A stretch of DNA of 64,000 bases from Pseudomonas monteilii NBRC 103158 = DSM 14164 (GCF_000730605.1 NZ_BBIS01000010.1:62001-126000); one strand, 5' to 3'; shown: positions 37,242 to 47,358, counted from the first letter of the stretch. The notes: generated by a model from the letters alone, not told the origin. Numbers and translations are program-made.

Positions 37242-37937
37242 TCATGGCTGGATGCTCAGGGTTCGGGTTGTTCCGCCGGCGTCGAAGGTTGCGGTCCGTT
37301 CATCTACAGCCCTGAGGCGCCAGTTGCTGCCGCTGACCTCTTCGCCAGGCCGAATAAGGTAGATCTGGCTCAGCCGCGTGCTACCAGTGGGGGCAACAGA
37401 CAGGAAACGCTCTCCGCCTCGGTATTCGAGGCCGACCATCTGGAAGGGCGGAGGATCTTGCGGGATTGGTGGGGCTTTAACCGGTGCGGGCTTCGGCTTC
37501 GGTTTGGAGGAGGCTTTGGGGGCTGGTGCAGTCGCCTGAGCCTGAGGCTTGCTCATTTTCTGCAGTTTGCCGTCGAGCGACTCAAGGTCGGCTTTCAGTA
37601 CTAGAAGATCGCCCGCAGTCGCGGATGAGCGAGTGGCTTCAGCTGCAGCCTCGTGGGCCTGCGTTGCTGTGGCCTGCACAGCATCGATCCGGCTCGAGAG
37701 CGCTTGCTGGCTGATACGGAAGTCTTCCATCGTGACCAGGGGTTTGCCTGACACAGTGTCGAGCCGATCGTCGATCGCGCTCACCCTGTTCTGGAGTGCA
37801 TCGATCGAGACTTTTTCTGCTGCTCCATTCACGGTGCGAGACAGAGTCGACAGCTGGTACTGCTGGAGCGCGATGATGGCGCCCAGGATGAGCAGGCCCA
37901 TAGCAAGGGGCAGGTGTTTTCGGATCGGCAGTTTCAT
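37242..37937 (-). CDS. Membrane-anchored coiled-coil protein, first T4SS gene
   Basis: A 231-residue protein with an N-terminal membrane helix (about 8–25), a coiled coil (about 30–130), a Pro/Lys-rich linker (about 135–165) and a compact C-terminal beta domain (FQMVGLEYRGGERFLSVAP). The design recalls PilP- or TraP-like periplasmic pilot proteins, but I do not recognise a named family. ATG 37937 has GAGAGGA upstream. It is at the head of the long T4SS operon. Confidence 0.75.
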   Translation of the reverse strand: MKLPIRKHLPLAMGLLILGAIIALQQYQLSTLSRTVNGAAEKVSIDALQNRVSAIDDRLDTVSGKPLVTMEDFRISQQALSSRIDAVQATATQAHEAAAEATRSSATAGDLLVLKADLESLDGKLQKMSKPQAQATAPAPKASSKPKPKPAPVKAPPIPQDPPPFQMVGLEYRGGERFLSVAPTGSTRLSQIYLIRPGEEVSGSNWRLRAVDERTATFDAGGTTRTLSIQP

Positions 37938-38071
37938 GGGTGTCCTCTCGAAGCCGAGTACACCCTCGCGCAACCATGATCCTGATTCAGCAGAAAATAC
38001 TTAGCCCGCTTGCACGGATTTTTTTAACCATGCCGAGTTGGAAAGATGATCACCGACGCTCGCGCTCAGCT

Positions 38072-39240
38072 CTATCTGCAGTAGACACGCCACAACTGGT
38101 CAATCCGGGTTGTAAACGACTGGCTCAGGAGTTCTCGACGCATACCCCACTCCGGGCTTCGTGGAACGTTGGCGGACCTCAGTGTACCTTTGCCGTACCG
38201 ATGGTTTATGCCATCCATAACCGTCATCAGGCGATCGCAGGCAACTGGCTGCGTTGACGCGAACAGATCGTCAGTGAATTCACCCGGTTGCCGTAGATCG
38301 AGCAGTAGCACCTCGGCTTTGCTGTAGCGGTACCCGTCCTGGTAGACCTTCTCCACAGCCTCAGTCGCTGCCCGCGTGAGCAATAGGGTGTCGCTCGTGG
38401 GGTAAGGCAGCTCAACCAGCGCCCCTTTCGCCAAATGCAGTTCGTTGGGATTGAACATACCTGTGCGGATCGACACTCGCATGCGCTTGCACACCGACCC
38501 CTGGGCGCGCAGCTTCTCGGCTGCTCGCGCTGCATAGGTCGCTACCGCCTGCTTGATTGGTGTCAGTTCGGTCATTCTCTTACCGAACATCCGGCTGCAG
38601 CAGATCTCCTGCTTCGGCGGATCAGCCTCATCCAGTTCGAGGCACGCCGTGCCGGCGAGCTCGCGCGCTGTCTTCTCCACCACCACGCTGAACTTGTCAC
38701 GCAGCATCCGCGGATCTGCCTTCGCCAGGTCCATGGCCATGCGGATGCCCATCGCCTCGAGGTGTGCCGTCATCCGCCGGCCAATGCCCCAGACCTCTTT
38801 CACCTCAGTGTTGCGCAGTACCCAGTCGCGCTTGAAGTCATCAGTGATGTCGACCACCCCACCCGTATGCGCCTGCAGGCGCTTCGCCGTGTGGTTGGCA
38901 AGCTTTGCCAGGGTCTTGGTACGGGCGATCCCCACACCGACAGGGATGCCAGTGCAGCGCAGCACCTTGGCGCGTACCTCGCGGCCGAATTGGGTCAGAC
39001 TACCCCGCACGCCAGTGAGATCAGCGAAGCATTCATCGATCGAGTAGACCTCGGCCGCGGGCACCATCGATTCGATCAGCGACATAACTCGTTCGCTCAT
39101 GTCGCCATACAGGGCATAGTTGGACGAAAACGCCACGATGCCATGCCGCCGCAGCTTCTCCTTGGCCTGGAAATAGGGCTCGCCCATCTTCACGTACGGC
39201 TTGGCGTCATATGACCTGGCGATTACACAGCCGTCGTTGT
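38072..39240 (-). pseudogene. rulB: rulB 3' fragment (Y-family DNA polymerase, UmuC-like)
   Basis: This encodes all but the first 37 or so residues of a UmuC-type translesion polymerase: NDGCVIARSYDAKPYVKMGEPYF at the break, YSIDECFADLTG with the catalytic acidic residues, then the little-finger domain and the C terminus. The matching N-terminal fragment (ending VVLSNND) lies at 48,637–48,752. The two were one gene, split between NND and GCVIAR by the island at 39.2–48.6 kb. The fragment has an ATG (39193) but lacks the first catalytic Asp. Confidence 0.93.
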
Positions 39241-39263
39241 ATCTGAATGATCCTAACAGTTAG
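39234..39263. repeat. Left end of the GInt-like island
   Basis: Here rulB sequence stops. TCGTTGT (39234–39240), shared with the right junction, is followed by A and then TCTGA-N12-GTTAG. The right end, read inward, also gives TCTGA-N12-GTTAG after the same 7-base core. At the left end CTAAC-A-GTTAG is itself a palindrome. Confidence 0.7.
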
Positions 39264-39463
39264 TTTGTTGTAAGATATTGATTTATAAGGGAATTAACCC
39301 ACTAACATTTTTTGATTATTTTCCTTCGTTCCTGATGGCGATACTCCTCGACTAAGCCTATTTCAGACGTGGCTTCGCAAAGCAGGGCGGCGGATCGCAA
39401 TCGACGATAGCTTCACTGTATACTTTTGGCTCCGCATACCCCTTGAGCTACAGGAACACCAGC

Positions 39464-39508
39464 ATGACTGTACTCCAAACGCTCTACTGGCAGCCTACGC
39501 CGCCTTAG
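39464..39508 (+). CDS. Possible 14-codon leader peptide before sulP
   Basis: ATG at 39464 is preceded by AGGAA eight bases upstream and encodes [14 protein letters not shown] and a stop. The peptide ends in Pro-Pro before the stop, a context that slows ribosomes. It lies 175 bases upstream of sulP, whose own protein starts MLQTLKQTW, so it could be a decayed partial duplicate instead of a regulatory leader. Confidence 0.3.
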   Translation: MTVLQTLYWQPTPP

Positions 39509-39683
39509 CGCTACGCCCCCTCGCAACACCTCGCCTCCGCCAGTTTCGCTCGCGGCTGCGTACTGCTGTACGCCCGGTTCTTACACCCAAAGCGCACAGC
39601 AAAATAATCCTCACAATTTGAATTCGTATCGACGCGCTCGCCATTTCCTGGCATGCGTGCGGTGCATTGCTTTGGATATTCTG

Positions 39684-41171
39684 ATGCTACAAACACTCAA
39701 ACAAACGTGGTTTTCCAACGTCCGTGGCGACGTGCTCGCGGGGATCGTCGTCGCACTTGCGCTGATCCCTGAAGCCATCGCTTTCTCTATCATTGCGGGC
39801 GTCGACCCCAAAGTTGGTCTCTACGCCTCATTCTGTATCGCCGTAGTGATCGCCTTTGTCGGTGGCCGCCCAGGCATGATTTCAGCCGCGACAGGGGCCA
39901 TGGCACTGCTGATGGTGACCCTGGTCAAGAACCATGGTCTTGAATATCTGCTGGCCGCCACGCTGCTGTGTGGCGTGTTGCAAATTGGTGCTGGCTACCT
40001 GAAGCTCGGCTCGCTGATGCGCTTCGTTTCGCGCTCGGTGGTGACCGGCTTCGTCAATGCGCTGGCGATCCTGATCTTCATGGCTCAGCTGCCCGAGCTG
40101 ACCAATGTCACCTGGCACGTCTACGCCATGACAGCCGCAGGCCTCGGCATCATTTATCTGTTCCCCTATGTCCCGAAGATCGGCAAGCTCATCCCATCGC
40201 CGCTGGTGTGCATCATCGTGCTGACCGCCGTTGCCATGTCGGTTGGGCTGGATATCCGCACGGTCGGTGATATGGGTCAACTGCCGGATACGCTGCCAAT
40301 CTTTCTCTGGCCTGACGTGCCGCTGACGTTCGAGACGTTGGCCATCATCTTCCCTTACTCGGCAGCACTGGCCGTGGTCGGTCTGCTGGAGTCGATGATG
40401 ACCGCGACCATTGTTGACGACCTGACCGACACCCCTAGTGACAAGAACCGCGAGTGCAAGGGCCAGGGCGTGGCCAACATTGCTTCGGGTCTGATCGGCG
40501 GTATGGCCGGCTGCGCGATGATTGGTCAGTCGATCATCAACGTGAAATCCGGCGGTCGCTCTCGCCTGTCGTCCCTGGCAGCAGGCGTATTCCTGCTGCT
40601 GATGGTGGTATTCCTCGGCGATTGGCTGAAGCAGATCCCAATGGCTGCTCTGGTAGCCGTAATGATCATGGTATCCATCGGCACCTTCAGTTGGGATTCG
40701 CTGCGCAACCTGAAGAAGCACCCGTTGTCGACCAACATTGTCATGGTCGTCACCGTGGTGGTCGTGGTCGCCACCCACAACCTGGCCTTCGGCGTGCTGG
40801 CCGGCGTGCTGCTGGCCGCGATGTTCTTCGCCAACAAGGTTGGCCATTACATGGCAATCAGCTCTTTGCTGGACGAAGCCGGCGAGCATCGTAGCTATAA
40901 CGTCACCGGCCAGGTGTTCTTCAGCTCGGCAGACAAGTTCGTCGCGGCCTTCGACTTCAAGGAAGCCCTGAACAAGGTAACCATCGACCTGAATCGCGCC
41001 CACTTCTGGGATATCACCGCTGTTGCAGCCCTGGACAAGGTGGTTATCAAGTTCCGCCGCGAAGGCACCGAAGTTGAAGTGCTGGGTCTCAACGAAGCAA
41101 GCGCCACTATCGTGGATCGCTTTGGTGTTCACGATAAACCCGACGCCATTGATCAACTCATGGGCCACTGA
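39684..41171 (+). CDS. SulP-family anion transporter
   Basis: A 495-residue membrane transporter of the SulP/SLC26 family with about 10–12 helices ([22 protein letters not shown] at the start is the family signature) and a short C-terminal STAS domain (about 410–495, [20 protein letters not shown]). Substrates in the family include sulfate, bicarbonate and others; the sequence does not tell which. ATG 39684 gives the usual N terminus. It heads a plus-strand cluster with usp and the dksA-like gene; a sup–uspA pair is known as cargo of Acinetobacter AbaR islands. Confidence 0.92.
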   Translation: MLQTLKQTWFSNVRGDVLAGIVVALALIPEAIAFSIIAGVDPKVGLYASFCIAVVIAFVGGRPGMISAATGAMALLMVTLVKNHGLEYLLAATLLCGVLQIGAGYLKLGSLMRFVSRSVVTGFVNALAILIFMAQLPELTNVTWHVYAMTAAGLGIIYLFPYVPKIGKLIPSPLVCIIVLTAVAMSVGLDIRTVGDMGQLPDTLPIFLWPDVPLTFETLAIIFPYSAALAVVGLLESMMTATIVDDLTDTPSDKNRECKGQGVANIASGLIGGMAGCAMIGQSIINVKSGGRSRLSSLAAGVFLLLMVVFLGDWLKQIPMAALVAVMIMVSIGTFSWDSLRNLKKHPLSTNIVMVVTVVVVVATHNLAFGVLAGVLLAAMFFANKVGHYMAISSLLDEAGEHRSYNVTGQVFFSSADKFVAAFDFKEALNKVTIDLNRAHFWDITAVAALDKVVIKFRREGTEVEVLGLNEASATIVDRFGVHDKPDAIDQLMGH

Positions 41172-41185
41172 GAAGGAGAACAACG

Positions 41186-42037
41186 ATGACCCAAGTAATT
41201 GCCTGTATCGACGGTTCCACCTCGGCTCCAGCTGTGTGCGACTACGCAGCATGGGCCAGTCTGAGCCTGGAAGCCCCGCTGACCTTCTTGCATGTGTTGG
41301 ATCAGCGCCAGTACCCAGTTGCGGCCGACTTGAGTGGCAATATCGGCCTTGGCAGCCGCGAGCATCTGCTTGATGAGCTTGCTTCCCTGGATGAACAGCG
41401 GGGAAAGTTGGCCCTTGAGCAAGGGCGGATCATGCTTGCGGCCGCGAAAGAGCGGGCCATTAAGGATGGCGTGGCCGCGCCGGAGTCCAAGCAACGTCAT
41501 GGCGATCTGCTGGAAAGCCTGCAAGAGCTGCAAACCGAAACGCGCCTGCTGGTCATCGGTCGCCAGGGCGAGTCTAGTGGCAATCTGAGTCAGCAGGTCG
41601 GAAGCCAGCTGGAGAGCGTGATTCGTATCATGCACCGGCCAATCCTGGTTACCCCGGCCAGCTTCCAAAAGCCCAAGAGCGCGATGCTGGCATTCGATGG
41701 CGGCGCTACTACCCGCAAGGGTGTGGAGATGCTGGCAGCCAGCCCGCTGCTGAAGGGGTTGCCGATCCACCTGGTCATGGTTGGCCCCGTAAGCGATGAA
41801 GCATCTGCACAGCTGGACTGGGCGCAGAAAGTGCTGATCAACGCCGGCTTCACTGTTCGTGCCGAGACCCGGAGCGGTGAGATAGAGCCTACCCTGCACG
41901 CCTATCAGAAAGAGCATGGCATTGATCTGCTGGTGATGGGGGCCTATGGCCATTCCCGTATCCGGCAGTTCCTGGTCGGTAGCACCACGACCAGCATGCT
42001 CCGCACCACCATCAGTCCGCTGTTACTGCTGCGCTAA
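41186..42037 (+). CDS. Universal stress protein, tandem UspA domains
   Basis: A 283-residue protein with two UspA domains (about 1–145 and 150–283). The second has an intact ATP-binding loop GAYGHSRIRQFLVGS (G-2X-G-9X-GS pattern); the first shows IGRQGESSGNLSQQVGS. It starts 14 bases after sulP. A combination of SulP transporter and Usp suggests the two proteins work together, perhaps with the Usp sensing ATP and acting on the STAS domain, which is inference. Confidence 0.92.
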   Translation: MTQVIACIDGSTSAPAVCDYAAWASLSLEAPLTFLHVLDQRQYPVAADLSGNIGLGSREHLLDELASLDEQRGKLALEQGRIMLAAAKERAIKDGVAAPESKQRHGDLLESLQELQTETRLLVIGRQGESSGNLSQQVGSQLESVIRIMHRPILVTPASFQKPKSAMLAFDGGATTRKGVEMLAASPLLKGLPIHLVMVGPVSDEASAQLDWAQKVLINAGFTVRAETRSGEIEPTLHAYQKEHGIDLLVMGAYGHSRIRQFLVGSTTTSMLRTTISPLLLLR

Positions 42038-42396
42038 TGGCCATGGACGACGCCCTCGATCTTGCCCATTTCAAGACCCTGCTGGAACAGCGGGCTGCCG
42101 AGCTGGATCGATTGCTGGAAGACGCTGAGTCTCGCTCGCAATCGGTAGAGCTGGATCAAAGCAAGGTAGGGCGTTTGTCGAGGATGGATGCACTCCAGCA
42201 GCAAGCAATGAACGATGCCATCCGCAGTCGGGCGCAGCATGAACGCGTCCGCCTCCAACTGGCCCTCAAGCGTTGGCACGAGGGTGAGTATGGCTGGTGT
42301 AACCAATGCGGCGAGTTGATCGCCTCGGGCCGCCTGGAATTTGATCCGGCCACGCTGCTGTGCATCACCTGTGCGAGTCGCACTGAGTCGGGTTGA
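42037..42396 (+). CDS. DksA/TraR-family zinc-finger protein
   Basis: A 119-residue protein with an N-terminal coiled coil and a C-terminal C4 zinc finger (CNQCGELIASGRLEFDPATLLCITC, in parts). DksA and TraR proteins bind the secondary channel of RNA polymerase and alter the response to stress. The start overlaps the usp stop by one base; ATG 42043 is an alternative. Members carried on mobile elements may modify host transcription. Confidence 0.9.
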   Translation: MAMDDALDLAHFKTLLEQRAAELDRLLEDAESRSQSVELDQSKVGRLSRMDALQQQAMNDAIRSRAQHERVRLQLALKRWHEGEYGWCNQCGELIASGRLEFDPATLLCITCASRTESG

Positions 42397-42440
42397 AATC
42401 GTCACGATTCGTGGCGTCAGCCCCAATTAACGAGATTTCT

Positions 42441-43403
42441 ATGTATTTGTTGGCAAAAAACTGGCTGGGCCGAACACGGAAAACAAGCGCCTGGATGTGG
42501 GCACTGCTGTGCCTTGTATTGCTTACCGTATTCCAAGTCCGCACCCATCACCTTGATGATCGTTTGTACTTCTGGATCAAGACCAGCTGGCACACCGACG
42601 ATTGGCAGGAGCGCTCTGTGTGGCTGCCTGGCTATCGGGTTGAACTGGATGCTAAGGCGGTTTCCGGTGTGGACAGCAATCTTTCGGGTCTGACCTTTGA
42701 CCCTGACCTAAACCTGCTGTGGGCGGTCACCAACGGCCCAAACGAACTATTGGCCCTTAGTCGTGACGGTGATGTGGAAAGGCGTTACAACCTGGATGGC
42801 TTCCACGATGTGGAAGCTGTGTCCTATGCCGGCAATGGCCAGCTGGTAATCGCCGAGGAGCGCCGGCAGAGCCTGGTTATCGTGGATGTCCCCATCGCCG
42901 AAGACGGTAAACTTTCTCCTGGTCGACCATTGAGCCGAGACCAGTATCCAGCTCTCACCCTGGCGTTTGGCAAGGAAGACAACAAAGGCCTTGAAGGGCT
43001 CGCCTACGACCTGAAAGGCGACCGCCTGTTTGTGACCAAGGAGCGAGATCCTCGCCAATTGCTGGAAGTGAGCGGCCTTCGTGCCAGCCTGGCCGGAGGC
43101 TTTTCCTTGCACGTGCGTGACCTGTCCAGCCTGGTAAAAGACAAGGTGTTTGCGACTGACCTGTCTTCAGTCGTCTTCGATCAACAGAGCGGCCATCTGA
43201 TATTGCTCAGCGACGAGTCGAAACTGCTGATTGAAATGACCGACGAGGGCAAGGTGGTGAGTTTCCGCTCCCTGGCGAGAGGTTTTGCTGGTTTGCTGAA
43301 AGGCATACCCCAGGCCGAAGGCGTAACCATCGACAATGAAGGGTATTTGTACGTGGTCAGCGAGCCGAACCTGTTCTATCGCTTCACCCGTGAACCAGAT
43401 TGA
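42441..43403 (+). CDS. YjiK/SdiA-regulated-family beta-propeller protein
   Basis: A 320-residue protein with an N-terminal membrane anchor (about 17–34, ALLCLVLLTVFQV) and a beta-propeller of the YjiK (SdiA-regulated) family: SNLSGLTFDPDLNLLWAV, FHDVEAVSYAGNGQLVIAEE, KGLEGLAYDLKGDRLFV. It is probably periplasmic or outward facing; the function is not established. I start at ATG 42441; the frame is open 48 bases further upstream without family similarity. It ends the cargo cluster. Confidence 0.87.
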   Translation: MYLLAKNWLGRTRKTSAWMWALLCLVLLTVFQVRTHHLDDRLYFWIKTSWHTDDWQERSVWLPGYRVELDAKAVSGVDSNLSGLTFDPDLNLLWAVTNGPNELLALSRDGDVERRYNLDGFHDVEAVSYAGNGQLVIAEERRQSLVIVDVPIAEDGKLSPGRPLSRDQYPALTLAFGKEDNKGLEGLAYDLKGDRLFVTKERDPRQLLEVSGLRASLAGGFSLHVRDLSSLVKDKVFATDLSSVVFDQQSGHLILLSDESKLLIEMTDEGKVVSFRSLARGFAGLLKGIPQAEGVTIDNEGYLYVVSEPNLFYRFTREPD

Positions 43404-43493
43404 CCAGTCAACAAGCTACAGTCGGGCGTGATCGTGGCGCTTGAAGTGGTGGTCTACGATTTTTGCCGAATTCAGTGGGCTCCCCATCAGGGC

Positions 43494-43910
43494 CTAGTTG
43501 GGCCCTGGTTTCAGAGGGAGTGCGGTGACCTTACCGTTGGCAACCGCCTTCAGCTGAATCATCTCGAATATTAGTCGCTGGTTAACCGAAGCCAGCCGAG
43601 CTACCTCCGCTAAAAGCTGATCATTCTCTGCACGGAGCACCCTGTTCTTTTCTTTCTCGCTCATCAACGCTTGATGCTTAGAGTCTCGCTGGGCTCGCAC
43701 CGACTTGCCAACGATGTTGCGAATCCTTTCCGCTATGCTTGGGTAAGTGTTATGGATGAGTCCCGGAGTCACACCTGCGGCACGGGCAACGGATGTGATG
43801 GAAAGCTTTTCGTCACCAGCAATTAGATCGTCGACGACCTTGTTGAGCGCGGCGAGTGTCTTCGACCTGGAGCGAATAGGAGAGTCAGGGCCCACCGCCT
43901 GTCTAGTCAT
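43494..43910 (-). CDS. ginD: GinD-like small HTH protein
   Basis: A 138-residue protein with a TetR-like helix-turn-helix (ITSVARAAGVTPGLIHNTYPSIAERIR, about residues 33–60) and a C-terminal coiled coil (about 75–115). It is the fourth gene of the recombination operon and overlaps the third by eight bases. TnpC of Tn554-like elements and GinD of GInts have the same layout. It probably helps the recombinases bind the ends. A CAGGGCC/GGCCCTG hairpin lies over its stop codon. Confidence 0.82.
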   Translation of the reverse strand: MTRQAVGPDSPIRSRSKTLAALNKVVDDLIAGDEKLSITSVARAAGVTPGLIHNTYPSIAERIRNIVGKSVRAQRDSKHQALMSEKEKNRVLRAENDQLLAEVARLASVNQRLIFEMIQLKAVANGKVTALPLKPGPN

Positions 43911-45744
43911 TTGCCGCCTCCTCCATTTCCTCAACTGGAGAAAGGCCAAGGCTGGTAATTACATCTAGTGCAACCTGCAAGTCGCGTTCTGCGCGCTGCC
44001 TAACAGCGGGGCCTGCATCCTCAATTTTTATCAGCTCTCGCTGTTGAATGTAGATGTCCTGCCAAGTGCTGGCGAAGACTTCATCGATCACCGAATTTTT
44101 GCACCCTGGACACCGTGTGGCTTCGTATAGACCAGCACCTCCGCAGCCCCGCTCTGTGGCGATGCACCAGCCGTGTCCAGTCGCACGAATGTTGGCATGT
44201 GGGGCGGTCTGGGCAAGCAAAGCAGCTCTATCCTTGATTGGAATCGCCCGCAACTCCACAATCTTTTCGCCAGCGCCCCCTGCCAGTGGCTGATCATCGA
44301 GCCATGATTCGATCAGGTCAATTTTAAACTCTGTCATCTGCTGGAAGATCTCATCAAAGAGAGTCAGGTCTTGCTGCGGATTGGATGCATAGAGTTGGGT
44401 CATACTCATGCTGCTGTGTTTGAACTGCCATTTGAGGTAGATCAATGAAGTGCGGCCCATACGGGATTCTACAAAGCATCTTGCATATGTTCGCCTGCAT
44501 TGATGCGTCCTCAACGGCCAATCGCTTCCAGCGGCTTTAGCTATACGGTCAAACGCAGCATTGGATGCTTGCCCGCTGAGAGCCTCAACGTGATGGCTTT
44601 CCTGAACTTTCCCTCCTTGTGTGTTTCGTCCCAAAAATAGTTTATTCGCGTCTTTTCGGGCTTTTTCGAGCCTAAGGAGATGTTCAGTTGAATACGAAAA
44701 ATCCCGATTGCTTGCAAGCTGTCTAATCTCTTCATCCAGCTCTTTTCTGATGGGTACTGAATATTTTGCCAAAAGACTTAAAGCTTCAATCGTCAGTTCT
44801 GGTACAAGATATTCGACTTGGCCTTTACCTGTCTTGTGCTCGATTGTGGTCACCCAGCAAAAGGTAACCCCGTTTTTTAACTCTTTGCGCCAAGCGCCAA
44901 CCTCAATTCCAATTGCCTCGTCATTGCGCATGCCGCTAGTGATTGAAACTATATACAGAACAGCATCTCTGCAACGAATTGCCATCCGTTCATCACTAGG
45001 ATGATATCCAATACCATTGGCTGCCAATTCGGCCTTCATCTCCCGGACAATGCTTTCGCAATAGTTGAAAATCCTAGATTGTTCATCATGAGGAATAATA
45101 TCTGTTCGCCCGACGTTTTTAGTGGCAGCACCCAACCCTTTTACATTCGCGACCCCACAAATCCGCCACAATGTCGAATTACCCCAAGGATAACTCTGAA
45201 TGGGAAACATCGTGTCGGCAGAAAACACCCAAAGAAAATCAATAACCCGTAATCGCCCATACAGCGGGAGAGGCTTTAACTTCAATTCATATTTGCAATG
45301 ATGAACGTAATTGCTGACATGGATCGGACGGACATCTGCAAAGCTTGAAACTCCTAGATCGTTTAACCAGCGAACAAAAGGCATCGCGCTGACGACGGCG
45401 AAAGTAGTAATGCCCCGTGCGATAGGAGGTTTGGATCTAGGCATTCCTCTTTTAAACCAAGCATAAGCAACAGCTTTGCAGTCATCAATAAGCGCCCGAG
45501 GCATGCCCATATCCCAGTTGATGAATTTATAAGAATGAGCAACATTGGCCTGATCAAAAAACGGGCGAAGATCCCACTGTGCATCGCCAAACCTGCTAAG
45601 AACGAAGGTTTCTCCATCTTCATTAACGATAGCGCTGATCACGATTGCATCCCGCTCTGCGGGACTTAGGCCATTCGCTGAAACTGGTTGTGCGATGAGG
45701 ACATCATATGCCTTTAACACCGCACTCGTGGTTCTTATGCTCAA
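43903..45744 (-). CDS. ginC: Tyrosine recombinase GinC
   Basis: A 613-residue tyrosine recombinase, third in the module. Catalytic residues: Arg in ITSGMRNDEAIGIEV (near 274), the HQCRRTYA box (near 428), His in FKHSSMSMT and Tyr in QLYASNP. A C-terminal cysteine-rich segment (CIATERGCGGAGLYEATRCPGC) looks like a zinc-binding extension. The length is like TnpB of Tn554. AT content is higher than in the ICE backbone, a sign of separate origin. Confidence 0.9.
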   Translation of the reverse strand: MSIRTTSAVLKAYDVLIAQPVSANGLSPAERDAIVISAIVNEDGETFVLSRFGDAQWDLRPFFDQANVAHSYKFINWDMGMPRALIDDCKAVAYAWFKRGMPRSKPPIARGITTFAVVSAMPFVRWLNDLGVSSFADVRPIHVSNYVHHCKYELKLKPLPLYGRLRVIDFLWVFSADTMFPIQSYPWGNSTLWRICGVANVKGLGAATKNVGRTDIIPHDEQSRIFNYCESIVREMKAELAANGIGYHPSDERMAIRCRDAVLYIVSITSGMRNDEAIGIEVGAWRKELKNGVTFCWVTTIEHKTGKGQVEYLVPELTIEALSLLAKYSVPIRKELDEEIRQLASNRDFSYSTEHLLRLEKARKDANKLFLGRNTQGGKVQESHHVEALSGQASNAAFDRIAKAAGSDWPLRTHQCRRTYARCFVESRMGRTSLIYLKWQFKHSSMSMTQLYASNPQQDLTLFDEIFQQMTEFKIDLIESWLDDQPLAGGAGEKIVELRAIPIKDRAALLAQTAPHANIRATGHGWCIATERGCGGAGLYEATRCPGCKNSVIDEVFASTWQDIYIQQRELIKIEDAGPAVRQRAERDLQVALDVITSLGLSPVEEMEEAAND

Positions 45745-47348
45745 ATTTCACCGTCCAATTTTTTCTTCATGAACTCGATTTTTTTAGCCCAGAACAAGTG
45801 CGGAGATGACTCAGCCTGAGCCCTTGCTTGCGAAACCAATGCAAGATCAAACTTCTGGGTGAAATCATCTATCAATCGAATATAGTCAAACTGACGCTTG
45901 CGCCATGCGCCCCACTCGTCCGTGAGAAAGTATTCGACTTCTGCATACAAGAATTGTTGGTAGCTGAACAGCCGGTATAAGTCCTCCAAGGTGCCTACAA
46001 TTGCATAGCTAGGGCAACCGAGGCAGTGGATGAATTCAGAACAATGATTGACGCCATCCTTTGGTGCCAGACTACCGTAAAGGCTATCTTTGCAGCCGCC
46101 TGGCGGGGTTGGTATAACGTTTATGCCACGTAGTTTGTCCGGAAAAGCCTCCCCAACAAATGTCGCCCCGTCGATCTTGATCTCATCGTTGATTTTCAAA
46201 TAGTGATTATCGGCGACACCAGGGGTATGACCCATAACGGAGGAAACTTCTATAATGTCGCCACCACTCAGTTTCCACAAACGGCTTTCCATAGTCTTTC
46301 GCAGCCGACTAAGCGTGACATTTAGCCGATTGCCTTGATCATCCTGAAGCGCATGACGCTCACAAATGCTTTTTGCCGTGACATATAAAGCACCGGGTGT
46401 AAGGGTAACGATGTCGTTCGAGCGGCCAGGCTGGCCCGAGCGATATAACCACACACATGAAGATATTTCATCAGGTGCCAGTGCTACGAGTGGCTTAGAA
46501 ATCTCCAGCGCCTTATTGAGGACTGCCACCCCATCCAGGGGAATAGCACTGTACTCATCTAGCAGATTAGTCTGACGGATTGTTTTGCTCTGTGCGCCTT
46601 TACCTCGACGTTTGACGGTAGTAATCAACCTGAGATTAGGAATAAATGGGTGAGGCTGTAGGGCATCCCTCTTCATCTCCAAGAGCGGCGTAGTATTGAT
46701 TCCAGACCTTGCCGCAGTAATTAGTAGCAATACAGCCATCGCCTCCGCGCCATTTCCAAGGAATGCACCCTTATGGATGGCAATAAGATCTGACTTCAAA
46801 GCGCCAATCAGCCTTTGCATTTCACCCAAGGTGAGCGGATCTGCATCTTTAGTGCTCTGCGCATTATTAGGAAATGGATTGAGGGGCAAAAGATCGTCAA
46901 GATTGACTTCAATAAATCCATATTCAGCCAAAACAACAACTAACGACTTGAAGCTAGTATAGTAATTCTTGGCTGTCGAGCCGTTAGGGTATTTTAGCCT
47001 CAGCCAAGAGACGTATCGCTCCAAGTGGCGTTTGGTAAGACTGTTTGGCGTTGCAGGTGGCGACTTGACCGAACCGCCACTCAAGAAATTTATAAAAAAT
47101 CTTAGTCCGTTCGTAGAGTAACCAATCAAGGTCGTCACTGAGAAGTTTCCTCCTTGTAGCAAAGCTTTGATAACGTGAAGACTTTGAATTGCCCAAGCAT
47201 CGAAGCCCAAGCCTAAATATTTCGTATGATCGAGTTGCCTGTGGTTTCTCGGATTTCTCGGCAGGTCAATCTTGATATCATCTTCGACAGCCTCGAATCC
47301 TTTTGTAACCGACCGCATAACCGCCTTGTAGCTTTTTTGCCGAGCCAA
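45741..47348 (-). CDS. ginB: Tyrosine recombinase GinB
   Basis: A 535-residue tyrosine recombinase, second in the module. Catalytic Arg in ITAARSGINTTPLL; the second box reads LSRLRKTMES, lacking the usual first His; His in VMGHTPGVADNHY with Tyr following. A C-terminal segment with cysteines (CSEFIHCLGCPSYAI) may bind zinc. The start overlaps the ginC gene by four bases. The missing His suggests that GinB may have a specialised role. Confidence 0.88.
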   Translation of the reverse strand: MARQKSYKAVMRSVTKGFEAVEDDIKIDLPRNPRNHRQLDHTKYLGLGFDAWAIQSLHVIKALLQGGNFSVTTLIGYSTNGLRFFINFLSGGSVKSPPATPNSLTKRHLERYVSWLRLKYPNGSTAKNYYTSFKSLVVVLAEYGFIEVNLDDLLPLNPFPNNAQSTKDADPLTLGEMQRLIGALKSDLIAIHKGAFLGNGAEAMAVLLLITAARSGINTTPLLEMKRDALQPHPFIPNLRLITTVKRRGKGAQSKTIRQTNLLDEYSAIPLDGVAVLNKALEISKPLVALAPDEISSCVWLYRSGQPGRSNDIVTLTPGALYVTAKSICERHALQDDQGNRLNVTLSRLRKTMESRLWKLSGGDIIEVSSVMGHTPGVADNHYLKINDEIKIDGATFVGEAFPDKLRGINVIPTPPGGCKDSLYGSLAPKDGVNHCSEFIHCLGCPSYAIVGTLEDLYRLFSYQQFLYAEVEYFLTDEWGAWRKRQFDYIRLIDDFTQKFDLALVSQARAQAESSPHLFWAKKIEFMKKKLDGEI

Positions 47349-47358
47349 TGGTGCTACC

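Noticed and set aside
38072-39193. Intact Y-family polymerase starting at ATG 39193
   Set aside because: It lacks the N-terminal catalytic Asp segment, which is found at the other side of the island.
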